Source: Deinococcus metalli (GTDB taxonomy: Bacteria > Deinococcota > Deinococci > Deinococcales > Deinococcaceae). Taken from it: a stretch of 64,000 nt of DNA. The position numbers and the translations under genes are program-made. The stretch lies in contig NZ_JACHFK010000004.1 of the NCBI RefSeq assembly GCF_014201805.1, positions 306,056 to 370,055 of the forward strand. Direction: 5' to 3'. The notes under the pieces are model-generated. The model saw only the letters and a list, made by a program, of their open reading frames with translations, made no database searches and had not been told where the DNA came from. Positions 20,266 to 29,352 of this stretch are shown one piece after another (position 1 is the stretch's first letter; every line of letters begins with the position of its first letter).

Positions 20266-22050
20266 TTACCGGGGATCGACCCGCAGCGCCAAGTCGCGCG
20301 TGAAGGTGGGCGAGGGAAGAGTGAGTCCGCCGCCGATGACCGTCACCGCTTGACCAGCCAGCCAGTGCCCGGTCTGCGGATCGAACCAGCGGGCGGTGTA
20401 GGGGCCATCGCGCAGGCCGCGGATGGAGAGGTCTGTTCGCCGCTGTGGGAACACAGGCGGCTCCCCCTCCTTGAAAGTGCCGTCCAGCAGAGCGTCAGTC
20501 TGCATGCGCTGCACTCCACTCGTTGAGTACACGTCGCTGACCAGCCATGCCAGCGCGTACGTGTCCGAACGCAGCACGCGCGCCGTCACGTCCGGTCGGC
20601 TGCTGCGGGCGGTCACGGGGCGCAGCGTGGCAATGGCCGAGTCCTTCAGGAACGCGGCAAGGGGCGCGTAGTCCGGCCAGAAGTTCTGAGGGTCGATCAG
20701 CGAGTCCCACCACCAGTAAGAACCTGGCCCAGCAAAACCCACGAACAGCGGCGCCCACAACCCAGTATGGAAATGGATTCTCTCCAGCAGCGGGTCGCCG
20801 CCACTCCCAGCGGAAAAGCCCAGTTCGGCCAGCAGTACGGGCTTATCAGGCGCAGACTCCTGAAATTGCCGTGCCAGTGATACCAGTTCGAGCGAGAGGT
20901 CACGCGCGGTGTACAGGTGTGCCTGAGCGAAGTCCACGCTGCCGTCCCGCCACGTCGCCGCGGCCGCGCCGCCGCTGAAGCTGGTACTGATCGGATGGCC
21001 GTAGGGATCGAGGGACTTCATATAGGTACTCATCTCGGTCAGCCACGGCCGCAACTCGGCCTCGGGGATCGGGGTGAAGTTCTCCTCGTTCCACCATTCC
21101 CACGCGAACACGCTCGTGAACGCAGCGTAGCGGGCCGCAATGTAGCGGACGCGCTGTCGAAACAGCGCGCGGGCGCGGGCGTCCGTGACGAACTGGCCGG
21201 GCTTGGCCAGCGGGCCGCCATTAGCGGCGTTGTACGGGTTGTCCTTCCACTCGGGATTGGTGGTCTCGCTGAACGCTCCGTGGTTGATCAGACACAGCTC
21301 GAGGTGGATGCCACGCGCCTGCGCCAGCTCGAGCACCCGGTCGAGCAGCCACGCCTGCCGTTGCCGCGCCGAGTAGTCGCCCAGGCCGGTGTCCCTCCAC
21401 TCGATGCCGAAGGCCCACGACGCCATCCACACCCGCGCGTAAGTGCCGCCGCTGGCCGCCAGCCGGTCGAACCAGCGCTCGTAGTCGGCCAGGACATTCC
21501 CCGTACTCCACGCAATGTTCGGGCCGATGGGAATGAACGTGCGGCCCCGGCTATCCGCGAAGAACCGCGGCGAGGTGCGCGAGCGGGTGATGAAGCCCGG
21601 CGCGTCGCTGGCCGTCACCGTCAGCGTGCGCTCCCGGCCCCTCACAGCTCCGATCCGGGGCATCATCGAATACGTGCCAGGTTCGGTCGGCGTGAAGCGT
21701 ACATGCCAGCCCCCCGCGTCTGCAGGTGTGCCGTCCGCCGCGTAGTCCACCATCCAGAAGGCGGGGACGCTCAGCGTCGTCCCGGAGGGCAGGGTCACGT
21801 CCAGCGTGAGGTCAGCGTGTGCTGGATCGTAGGGGTTGAGGGCCCGCCCATCCGTGACCACGCGCAGGTCAAGCCGCGTGAACTGCGCCGATGTCGCGGG
21901 CAGACCCGTGAGCTCCGCGGTGGTGGAGGCGTTCAGCGGCGTGGCAGGAATAATGGGCGGGGGCCGCTGCGCAGCGACCACACCGGCATGATCTATGACG
22001 CCGATCAGGGTTGCGGTCACGAGCACGGAGTACAGGAACTGTCGGCGCAT
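20266..22050 (-). CDS. Secreted glycoside hydrolase with DUF5060-like domain (GH5-like)
   Basis: About 594 residues. A signal peptide begins MRRQFLYSVLVTATLIGVI. It is followed by a beta-sandwich with the DUF5060 pattern (TLDVTLPSGTTLSVPAFW ... GTYSMMPRIG) and a TIM-barrel glycosidase. The likely acid/base glutamate is in WEWWNEENF (near 318) and the likely nucleophile in LLAELGFSAGSG (near 403). A small C-terminal beta domain follows. I use the ATG at 22050; six more residues are possible upstream. It is the last gene of a sugar-import operon (25274 to 20266) whose regulator also faces a beta-mannosidase, so an outside-acting mannanase or related glycanase role is inferred. Confidence 0.8.
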   Translation of the reverse strand: MRRQFLYSVLVTATLIGVIDHAGVVAAQRPPPIIPATPLNASTTAELTGLPATSAQFTRLDLRVVTDGRALNPYDPAHADLTLDVTLPSGTTLSVPAFWMVDYAADGTPADAGGWHVRFTPTEPGTYSMMPRIGAVRGRERTLTVTASDAPGFITRSRTSPRFFADSRGRTFIPIGPNIAWSTGNVLADYERWFDRLAASGGTYARVWMASWAFGIEWRDTGLGDYSARQRQAWLLDRVLELAQARGIHLELCLINHGAFSETTNPEWKDNPYNAANGGPLAKPGQFVTDARARALFRQRVRYIAARYAAFTSVFAWEWWNEENFTPIPEAELRPWLTEMSTYMKSLDPYGHPISTSFSGGAAAATWRDGSVDFAQAHLYTARDLSLELVSLARQFQESAPDKPVLLAELGFSAGSGGDPLLERIHFHTGLWAPLFVGFAGPGSYWWWDSLIDPQNFWPDYAPLAAFLKDSAIATLRPVTARSSRPDVTARVLRSDTYALAWLVSDVYSTSGVQRMQTDALLDGTFKEGEPPVFPQRRTDLSIRGLRDGPYTARWFDPQTGHWLAGQAVTVIGGGLTLPSPTFTRDLALRVDPR

Positions 22051-22116
22051 CGACACCTCGGAGTGCATCGAGATGGGCGCCCGCGTGAGGACAGGCGCCC
22101 GGAGCGGGCACCAGAC

Positions 22117-23016
22117 TTAGCCTTTGGTGGCGCCGGCCGCCAGGCCCTGCACGAACTGGCGCTGGAACAGCAGGAAGATGATCACCATGGGTAGCGAGAC
22201 CAGCAGCGAGGCGGCCATCATTGGACCCGCACCGCGTGGATCGTAGGTGAGGTTGCCGGCAAGCTTGCCCAGCGCGAGTGGCAGCGTCTGGTGCGCGTCG
22301 TCATTGATCACCAGCAGCGGCCAGAGGTAGTTGTTCCACTCGCCCAGCATCACGGGAATGGCGATGGCGGCCAGCGCCGGGCGCAGCATGGGCAGCACGA
22401 TGCTCCACCAGATCCGCAGTTCGCCGGCGCCGTCGATGCGGGCGGCGTCCACCAGGTCGTCCGGAATCGCCAGGATGGCCTGACGGAAGAAGAACACCGC
22501 GAAGGCCTTCGCCAACCCCGGGAACAACAGCGCCTGGTACGAGTTGATCCAGCCGAGGTCGCGGACTGTCAGGAAGTTCGGGATGATCGTGACTTCCCAG
22601 GGAATCATCATGCTGCCCAGGAGCACCAGGAACAGCGCCTGCGAGCCGGGGAAGGGGTGCTTGACGAGCACGTACGCGACCAGCGACGCCAGCAGCAGGC
22701 TGATGGTGACGGTCAGTGCCGTGATCACCACGCTGTTTACGTAGAACTGCGCGAAACCGGTATTCGCGAAGATCTGGAAGACACCCTGGAACTCGTCACT
22801 CCTGCGCGCGGCGCCCGGCACCGTGTCGGGGTTGAAGAAGTTGTCGAGCGTGAAGGTGTGAATCCACCACGTGGGCGGGTTGCGGATGATCTCCGGAATG
22901 GTTTTGAAGGCGTTGGTGGCCATCCAGTAGTACGGGATCATCACGCTGACCGCCAGCGCCAGGAACGGCAGGCGCAGGAGCCACAGCAGCAGGGGATGGG
23001 GGCGTTCGCCGACCAT
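22117..23016 (-). CDS. Sugar ABC transporter permease (MalG/LacG type)
   Basis: A 299-aa inner-membrane protein with six predicted helices. The EAA loop is IPDDLVDAARIDGAGELRIWW (about residues 185-205), and the C-terminus QRQFVQGLAAGATKG is typical of the MalG branch. It lies 19 bases after the stop of its partner permease and is followed by the secreted glycosidase gene. With 23036-23995 it forms the channel of the mannoside-type importer. No ATPase gene is encoded here, so it likely shares an MsmK-like ATPase encoded elsewhere. Confidence 0.9.
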   Translation of the reverse strand: MVGERPHPLLLWLLRLPFLALAVSVMIPYYWMATNAFKTIPEIIRNPPTWWIHTFTLDNFFNPDTVPGAARRSDEFQGVFQIFANTGFAQFYVNSVVITALTVTISLLLASLVAYVLVKHPFPGSQALFLVLLGSMMIPWEVTIIPNFLTVRDLGWINSYQALLFPGLAKAFAVFFFRQAILAIPDDLVDAARIDGAGELRIWWSIVLPMLRPALAAIAIPVMLGEWNNYLWPLLVINDDAHQTLPLALGKLAGNLTYDPRGAGPMMAASLLVSLPMVIIFLLFQRQFVQGLAAGATKG

Positions 23017-23035
23017 GGAAGACCTCCGGGGGAAC

Positions 23036-23995
23036 TCAGTCGATGTCGTTGATGCGCCCGAGCTTGAGGTTCAGGGCGGTCAGCAGGAACAGCATGATGA
23101 ACAGGATCCACGCCAGGGCGGACGCCATGCCCATCTGCAGGTGCCGGAAGCCCAGGTCGTAGAGGTACACGACCAGCGACAGGCCAGAGTCCAGGATGCC
23201 GCCCACGTTGGAGGTGTCGCTGAACAGGAAGTAGAACGAGAAGAATTCCTGGAACGCGCCGATCATGCTGGTGACCAAGACGAACAGCAGCACGGGCCGT
23301 AGCAGCGGCAGGGTGATCCGCCAGAAGCGCTGCGCCGGCGTGGCCCCGTCGATGGCGGCCGCCTCGTAGATGTCGTGCGGGATCGAACGCAGGCCCGCCA
23401 CGAACATGATCATGTTGTAGCCCATCAGGCCCCACACGGCCAGCACGATCAGCACGGGGACCGCGTACTTCGGCATGCCCAGGAAGCGCACGGCGTCTAG
23501 GTGCAGCCACAGCCGGATGCTGTTGATCAGACCGAAGTCCTCGCTGCTGAACAGCCACTTGAACACGCTGATCAGCCCCACCCCGCCCGCCACGGACGGC
23601 AGAAAGAAGCACGCGCGCATGATCTGGTCGAACAGCCGCTGCCCGCCGAACACCAGGGCGAGCATCAGCCCCAGGACCGTGCTGCACAGCGACGTGCCGA
23701 GCATGTACACGGCCGTGTTTGCTAGGGCCTTGCGGAAGCGCGGGTCTCCCAATAGCGTCTGGTAGTTCTGCAGCCCCACCACTTTGGGGTCGCTGATCGC
23801 GTCGTAGTCCGTGAAGCTCAGGTACAGCGAGCGCAGCACCGGCCACAGCGTGAACACCGCGAACAGCAGCAGGAAGGGAGCGAGCAGGGTCAGAGCGGTG
23901 CCGTGCTGGCGCAGAAACCGGCGCACGCCCACCGCGCTCCTGGGCGCGGCGGGGCGGGCGGCCGGCAGGGCCGGGGTGGGTGGGGATTTCGTCAT
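23036..23995 (-). CDS. Sugar ABC transporter permease (MalF/UgpA type)
   Basis: About 319 residues with six helices. The first segment reads GTALTLLAPFLLLFAVFTLW. The EAA loop IPHDIYEAAAIDGATPAQRFW lies about residue 210. The frame is open to 24025, but I choose the ATG at 23995. It has a GAGG element just upstream, and an earlier start would fall inside the GC-rich hairpin (24009-24038) separating it from the binding-protein gene. Its partner is the 22117-23016 permease. Confidence 0.9.
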   Translation of the reverse strand: MTKSPPTPALPAARPAAPRSAVGVRRFLRQHGTALTLLAPFLLLFAVFTLWPVLRSLYLSFTDYDAISDPKVVGLQNYQTLLGDPRFRKALANTAVYMLGTSLCSTVLGLMLALVFGGQRLFDQIMRACFFLPSVAGGVGLISVFKWLFSSEDFGLINSIRLWLHLDAVRFLGMPKYAVPVLIVLAVWGLMGYNMIMFVAGLRSIPHDIYEAAAIDGATPAQRFWRITLPLLRPVLLFVLVTSMIGAFQEFFSFYFLFSDTSNVGGILDSGLSLVVYLYDLGFRHLQMGMASALAWILFIMLFLLTALNLKLGRINDID

Positions 23996-24008
23996 GCGGC
24001 CTCGGAGC

Positions 24009-24038
24009 GCGGCGCCGCTCTGCACTGCGCGGCGCCGC
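24009..24038 (-). promoter_or_regulatory. Stem-loop between binding-protein and permease genes
   Basis: Two copies of the self-complementary 10-mer GCGGCGCCGC (24009-24018 and 24029-24038) can pair as a 10-bp GC stem with a 10-nt loop. It lies between the binding-protein stop (24045) and the permease start (23995). In sugar-import operons such hairpins protect the upstream binding-protein message or dampen downstream expression. There is no T-run, so it is unlikely to be a full terminator. Confidence 0.55.
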
Positions 24039-24044
24039 CAGAGT

Positions 24045-25274
24045 TCAGTTGCCGTACTTGCTGAGGTTGGCGTTCATGGTCTTCGCAGCGTCGTCCAGCG
24101 CGGCCTTGGCGTCCTGGCCGTTGAAGATGACCTGCTGGATGGCTTTCTGCACGGAGTCACCGCTCTGCTCCCAGCCGGGGCAGTTGGGCGGGCCAGCAGA
24201 GGCGTCGAGCTGCTTCATCAGCACCGTCTTGAGGGACGCCGGCACGTTGGCCTGGCGCACGAGGTCCTGACGGCCCGCCGGGAGCCACAGGGCGCCCAGG
24301 TCGTTGGCGGCCTTGATCATGGCGACCGTGGTGCGCGTGGTGTACATCTGCTTGATGAAGTCCGCAGCGAGATCCGGCACCTTGGTGTACGACATGATGC
24401 CGATCAGGCTGCCGCCCTCGAAGGCTGTGGTGTTCCCGGCCGGACCCTTGGGCATGGCGGCGATGCCCCACTTACCCGCCAGCTTGGGGCGGCCGGTACG
24501 GATGCTCTGCAGGCTCCAGTTGCCGGTCATGCCCAGCGCGTAGTCCCCATTCTCCAGACCCTGTTCCATGTCGGGCCAGCCGTCGGTGGGCGCCTTGTAC
24601 TTCGTGTAGAACTGCGCGTAGTAGTTCAGGGCGGTCACGCCGGCCGCCGAGTTGATGGTCGCCTGGGTGCACTTGGCGTCGTACAGGCTGCCGCCCGCCT
24701 GCTTGAAGTACGGGAAGTACCCGACCCACCCGGCGTTGCCCCACTGCTGGATCATGCCCTTGTTGCCGCTGGCACGGAGTTTGTCCATGGTGGCGGTCAG
24801 GTCGCTCCAAGTGGCCGGGGGCGACTTGACGAGGTCCGTGCGGTAGTACAGGAGCTGCACCGTCACGTCGTACGGCAGGGCGTACAGGCTGCCGTCGATG
24901 GAGGTAATGGCGTTCATGATGCCCTTGTTTGCCGTCTTGGCGACGCTGGCGACCAGCGCAGGGTACTTCTGCTTGAGGTTGATCAGGCCGCCCTTCTTGC
25001 CGATCTCAATGCCGTAGGACAGGTAGCCGGTGATGATGTCTGGGCCGCTCCTGCTGGCCAGCGCCGCGAGATACTTGGTGAAGGCCTGGTCGCCGGGCAC
25101 GGCGCGCACCTCGAAGGTCACGTCCGGATGGGCAGCCCGGTACAGGTCCACGGCCGGCTGGATGATCTTGGGGCTGGTCTCGTCGCCGACCACCCAGATG
25201 GTGAGTTTCTCGGCGCTGGCGACGCTGCACAGCAGCAGACCGGTGGTGAGGGCGGTCGGGATCAGATGACGCAT
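24045..25274 (-). CDS. Sugar ABC transporter solute-binding protein
   Basis: A 409-aa secreted protein of binding-protein family 1. The ATG at 25274 has a strong AGGAGG seven bases upstream and starts a signal peptide (MRHLIPTALTTGLLLCSVASA). Further upstream frame to 25340 is ignored. Typical elements are EKLTIWVVGDE, ADLAADFIKQ-type helices and GKWGIAAMPKGPAGNT. It heads the minus-strand operon that continues with two permeases and a secreted glycosidase. An operator for the divergent LacI regulator lies 72-84 bases upstream. Confidence 0.92.
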   Translation of the reverse strand: MRHLIPTALTTGLLLCSVASAEKLTIWVVGDETSPKIIQPAVDLYRAAHPDVTFEVRAVPGDQAFTKYLAALASRSGPDIITGYLSYGIEIGKKGGLINLKQKYPALVASVAKTANKGIMNAITSIDGSLYALPYDVTVQLLYYRTDLVKSPPATWSDLTATMDKLRASGNKGMIQQWGNAGWVGYFPYFKQAGGSLYDAKCTQATINSAAGVTALNYYAQFYTKYKAPTDGWPDMEQGLENGDYALGMTGNWSLQSIRTGRPKLAGKWGIAAMPKGPAGNTTAFEGGSLIGIMSYTKVPDLAADFIKQMYTTRTTVAMIKAANDLGALWLPAGRQDLVRQANVPASLKTVLMKQLDASAGPPNCPGWEQSGDSVQKAIQQVIFNGQDAKAALDDAAKTMNANLSKYGN

Positions 25275-25345
25275 GCTTCCTCCTGGGTAGGGGGCGACGT
25301 GACGATGTCCGTGGTGGTCCACCTGCGTGGCCCCGGACACAGCTG

Positions 25346-25358
25346 TGTTTAGTAAACG
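25346..25358 (-). promoter_or_regulatory. LacI-family operator upstream of the mannoside import operon
   Basis: On the minus strand this reads CGTTTACTAAACA, with the palindromic core GTTTACTAAAC centred on one base. The same 13-mer, in the same orientation relative to its gene, is present at 26642-26654 before the beta-mannosidase. The distance to the binding-protein start (72 bases) fits an operator near the promoter. Confidence 0.75.
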
Positions 25359-25499
25359 GAATGAGTGTACTGAGCAACAATCCGCGTGTCAACTCGTCAC
25401 GCGGTCAGTCGATCCCGTCACACGGCGGGCACGGCAGTCATGGCCCAGGCCGCTCCGCCACACCTGAGCAGCGCGGCGCTAAAAGGTCCTAACCTGTGC

Positions 25500-26510
25500 T
25501 CAGGCGCGGCGGGCACGGGAACTGCCCCGGATCACCAGGCGCACCGGCACCGTCACGTGCGCGCGCTCCAGGGGGCGGGGATGCAGCAGCAGACGCACCG
25601 CCTCGCGGCCCAGGCCCTCCTTGTCGACTGCGATGGTCGTCAGGTCCGGCTGGCTGTACCGCGCGGCGGTGATGTCATCGAAGCCCACCACGGCGAGGTC
25701 CTCCGGCACGCGCAGGCCCTGCCGGGCACACTCCTGGAGCGCCGCCAGCGCGGTGCGGTCGTTGTAGGCGAAGATCGCGTCCGGCTGCGGCGACAGGTCC
25801 AGGACCTGCGCCACGGCCGCCTGGTTGCCCTCGTCGGTATCCACGGTCCGGCGCACCAGCAGGCGCGGTTCTGGCGTGCGGCCGGCGTCGAGCAGGGCGT
25901 GGTGGTAGCCCTCAACGCGCTGCCGGATCGAGTAGTGCTCGTCGGGGCCGGTGATCATGGCGATCCGCTGGCGTCCCATGGCGATGAGGTGCTGCGTCGC
26001 CTGGTATGCACCGGACACGTTGTCGATGTTCACCGACGGCAGGCCCGCCGCGTCGTGGTCGACCAGCACCACCGGCTTGCCGGCGCGCACGATCTCCGCG
26101 AGGGTCGCGTGTTCCCAGTACCCGGCGCACACCAGGCCGTCGACCTCCAGCAGGGCGATCAGTTCCTTGACCTCCTGCGGCGAACCCACCGACGAGTACG
26201 TGAACGCGATCCCGGAGTTGCGGCACGCGACCTCGACGCCGTGCAGCACGGGAAAATAGAAGGGGTTGCTGGCCAGATTGGAGTGCGATTCGTGCAGCAA
26301 AAAGCCCAGACGGCGCGCCTTGACAGGCCGCAGCTTGGTGTGGTTGTAGCCCAGCGCGGCCGCGACAGCAAGCACGTGTTCGCGGGTCTCGCGGGTCAGG
26401 CCGGCCTGGCCCTTGAGCGCCCGGGAGACGGTGCCGGTCGAGACGCCGGCGCGCGCCGCGATGTCGCGGATCGTGGGGGAGGAGGGCACGCTGGAGTCGG
26501 CCTTGGACAC
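25500..26510 (-). CDS. LacI-family transcriptional regulator of the mannoside locus
   Basis: The N-terminal helix-turn-helix reads TIRDIAARAGVSTGTVSRAL, followed by the hinge helix and a periplasmic-binding-protein-like sensor domain (GFDDITAARYSQPDLTTIAV near the end). The open frame extends to 26660, but the GTG at 26510 gives 336 residues, normal for LacI members, and places the DNA-binding domain at the start. The gene lies between two transcription units that carry identical 13-bp operators, so it very likely represses both until a mannoside inducer binds. It may also control itself, since one operator is 132 bases upstream of its start. Confidence 0.9.
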   Translation of the reverse strand: MSKADSSVPSSPTIRDIAARAGVSTGTVSRALKGQAGLTRETREHVLAVAAALGYNHTKLRPVKARRLGFLLHESHSNLASNPFYFPVLHGVEVACRNSGIAFTYSSVGSPQEVKELIALLEVDGLVCAGYWEHATLAEIVRAGKPVVLVDHDAAGLPSVNIDNVSGAYQATQHLIAMGRQRIAMITGPDEHYSIRQRVEGYHHALLDAGRTPEPRLLVRRTVDTDEGNQAAVAQVLDLSPQPDAIFAYNDRTALAALQECARQGLRVPEDLAVVGFDDITAARYSQPDLTTIAVDKEGLGREAVRLLLHPRPLERAHVTVPVRLVIRGSSRARRA

Positions 26511-26641
26511 TGCGTCCAGTGTAGGTCCTGTCTGCGGCGGCGTGGAACGGCCGGGCGCGCCGGGCAGCACCCGGGTGGGCACGGGTGCGCCCGTGGGTGG
26601 AGCCTTTTGACAGACGCAGGGGGAGGTGTTAAGCTCGCTCA

Positions 26642-26654
26642 CGTTTACTAAACA
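26642..26654 (+). promoter_or_regulatory. LacI-family operator upstream of beta-mannosidase
   Basis: CGTTTACTAAACA is identical to the site at 25346-25358 and lies 58 bases before the mannosidase ATG. It sits in the divergent region between the regulator and mannosidase genes. Confidence 0.75.
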
Positions 26655-26711
26655 ATACACTGGCGTTCACCGCGTGACCACCCGACAGTCCCTCCACGGC
26701 CCAGGAGTTCC

Positions 26712-29228
26712 ATGACCCAGCCCACCCGCGCTCCCCACCGTTTTCCCCTGGCCGGCTGGACCGTCCAGGCCCGTCCCGACGCCACGGGCGCCCGGCCCAC
26801 CCGCGCGCCCGTTGACCCGCTGCCCGCGACCGTGCCCGGCACCGTGCACATGGACCTGCTCCGGCACGGCGTGATCCCGGACCCCTACGACGGCCTGAAC
26901 GAGCTTGAGGTGCAGTGGGTGGGCGAGACCGCGTGGGAGTACGCCGCGACCTTCGAGCTTGGCGACGCCGAACTGGACGCCCCGCACCTCGACCTGTGCC
27001 TGGACGGCCTGGACACCGTATGCACGGCGAGCGTGAACGGCACGGTCGTCCTGCGCTCGGAGAACATGTTTGTGCCGCACCGCATCGACGTGCGCCCGTA
27101 CGTGCAGCGCGGCCGGAACTCTCTGAGCCTGCACTTTGATCCGGTGATGCCGTACGGCCGGGCGCTGGAGGCCGAGCACGGCAAGCGGGCCGTGTGGAAC
27201 GGCGACGCCAGCCGCGTGTATGTCCGCAAGGCCCAGTACCACTACGGCTGGGACTGGGGCCCCACGCTGCTCACCGCCGGACCGTGGCAGGACGTCACGC
27301 TCCACGCCTACGCGGCCCGCCTGGACGACGTCCGCACCGCCCTGACGGTCGCCGATGACCTGCAACGCGCCACGCTGACGGTGGAGGCCACCGTGGGCGG
27401 CACCCCGGCTCCCGGCGACACCGTGGACGTCCATGTGGTGGCCCCGGACGGACGGCCAGTCGCGCAGCTCAGCATGCCGGCGCTGGCTGCTGCGGGCACG
27501 CTGGACCTCCCGGCGCCCGCGCTGTGGTGGCCACGCGGTTACGGCGAGCAGCCCCTGTATACGGTGACGGTCACGCTGCGCCGCGAGGACGCGGTACTCG
27601 ACCGCGTGCAGCGACGTGTGGGTGCCCGCCGCCTGGAGCTGGTGCAGGAGGGCGTCGCCGGCGAGCCCGGCACGTCCTTCACCTTCGTCGTGAACGGCGT
27701 GCCCGTGTTTGCGGGCGGCGCCAACTGGATTCCAGAGGACCTGCTGCTGAACCGGGTGACGCCCGATCGCTACCGCGCCCGCCTGCAACAGGCGGCCGAC
27801 GCGCACATGGTCATGATCCGCGTGTGGGGCGGCGGCATCTACGAGCCGGACGTGTTCTACGACGTGTGCGACGAGCTGGGGCTGCTCGTGTGGCAGGACT
27901 TCCTGTTCGCGTGCGGGCTGTACCCGGCACACCCGGCCTTCCTCGACTCGGTGCGGGCCGAGGCCATCGCCGCCGTCACGCGGCTGCGCCACCACGCGTG
28001 CCTGGCGCTGTGGTGCGGCAACAACGAGGACTACCAGATCGCGGAGTCCGTGGGTGCGGCCGGACCGGGGGCCGATCCCAGCGCCTTCGCCGCCCGGTCG
28101 ATCTACGAGCGCATGTTGCCCGAGGTGGTCCGGCAGTTCAACCCGGAGGTGCCGTACTGGCCCGGCAGTCCCAGCGGCGGCGCGTCGTCGTCAGACCCGA
28201 CCATCGGTGACCGGCACACCTGGGAGGTGTGGCACGGCGTCATGGCGCCTCACCAGGATTACGGCCGCTACGAGGGCCGCTTCGTGAGCGAGTTCGGCCT
28301 GCAGTCGCCGCCCAGCCTGCACACCATCGCGTCCTTCACGCGTCCGCAGGACCGCCGGGCGCACGGACGCGTCTTCGAACACCACAACAAGGCTGCGGAC
28401 CCACGTGGGCGCCCGGACGGCTCGCGCCGGCTCGCCGCGTACCTCTCCGACACCTTCCAGCCCGCCCGGACCTTCGAGGAGTACGTGTACCACGCGCGGC
28501 TGGTGCAGGCCGACGCGATGGCGAGCGCCTACCGCGCATTCCGCGGCCGCTGGGGTCACGACGGCGCGCGGGCCGTGTCCGGCGCGCTGGTGTGGCAGCT
28601 CAACGACTGCTGGCCGGCCACCAGCTGGGCGATCGTCGATGTCGACGGCGTGCCGAAACCGGCGTACCACGCCATCCGCCGGGAGCTCGCTCCGCTGGCC
28701 GTCCAGGCGCGGCGAGAGGGCGACGGTGTGCACGGGTGGGTGGTCAGTTCGGCGCTGCACGACCACGACGTGACGGTGCAGCTCGACGTCCATGCGCTGG
28801 GCGGCGACCTCCTCCTCAGCGAACGGCACGAGTGCCACGCGGCGGCCAACGCTGTGACACCCCTCGACCTGCGTGATCACCGCTTCCCGGCGGACGCGGT
28901 CGTGGTCCTGCGGCTCCTAGGCACCGGCCAGGACCTCGGCCGAGCGGCCCTGTGGCCCGAACCGCTCAAGCAGTTCGACGTGCCCGACCCCGGTCTGAGC
29001 GTCACCGTGGAGCACCGCAGCGTGAGCCTCCACGCGGCCCGCCCGGCCCGGGGGGTGTGGGTGGATGCCGGCAGTGCGGTCCCGAGCGACAACCATCTCG
29101 ACCTGCTGCCCGGCGAGCGCGTCCGCGTGGTCCTCGACCGGGACGTCGCCGCCAGCAACGTGAGCGTGTGGGCGGTCGGCTCGGAGGTGGTGCGCGCGAC
29201 CGCCCCGGTGGCGGCCCTGCGCCGCTGA
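26712..29228 (+). CDS. GH2-family beta-mannosidase
   Basis: An 838-aa cytoplasmic enzyme that removes beta-mannosyl units from imported mannosides. The sugar-binding domain is N-terminal (VPGTVHMDLLRHGVIPDPY). The motif YHYGWDWGPTLLTAGPW lies near 175, the TIM barrel has WGGGIYEPDVFYDVCDELGL, the acid/base glutamate is in LWCGNNEDYQ (near 434), and the nucleophile is in FVSEFGLQS (near 525). VWQLNDCWPATSWAIVD follows near 635. There is no signal peptide. The LacI operator lies just upstream and a GH5 gene follows. Confidence 0.93.
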   Translation: MTQPTRAPHRFPLAGWTVQARPDATGARPTRAPVDPLPATVPGTVHMDLLRHGVIPDPYDGLNELEVQWVGETAWEYAATFELGDAELDAPHLDLCLDGLDTVCTASVNGTVVLRSENMFVPHRIDVRPYVQRGRNSLSLHFDPVMPYGRALEAEHGKRAVWNGDASRVYVRKAQYHYGWDWGPTLLTAGPWQDVTLHAYAARLDDVRTALTVADDLQRATLTVEATVGGTPAPGDTVDVHVVAPDGRPVAQLSMPALAAAGTLDLPAPALWWPRGYGEQPLYTVTVTLRREDAVLDRVQRRVGARRLELVQEGVAGEPGTSFTFVVNGVPVFAGGANWIPEDLLLNRVTPDRYRARLQQAADAHMVMIRVWGGGIYEPDVFYDVCDELGLLVWQDFLFACGLYPAHPAFLDSVRAEAIAAVTRLRHHACLALWCGNNEDYQIAESVGAAGPGADPSAFAARSIYERMLPEVVRQFNPEVPYWPGSPSGGASSSDPTIGDRHTWEVWHGVMAPHQDYGRYEGRFVSEFGLQSPPSLHTIASFTRPQDRRAHGRVFEHHNKAADPRGRPDGSRRLAAYLSDTFQPARTFEEYVYHARLVQADAMASAYRAFRGRWGHDGARAVSGALVWQLNDCWPATSWAIVDVDGVPKPAYHAIRRELAPLAVQARREGDGVHGWVVSSALHDHDVTVQLDVHALGGDLLLSERHECHAAANAVTPLDLRDHRFPADAVVVLRLLGTGQDLGRAALWPEPLKQFDVPDPGLSVTVEHRSVSLHAARPARGVWVDAGSAVPSDNHLDLLPGERVRVVLDRDVAASNVSVWAVGSEVVRATAPVAALRR

Positions 29229-29352
29229 GCCGGCGGCAAGCACCTGCGCAGCGTCCGGCGACGCGGGCACCACCAGTGCACCAGCAACCACGCCCGTCGA
29301 CCCGACCGGCTGGACGCTGCCCGACCACGCTCTCTGCCGCCCCGAGGCCACC

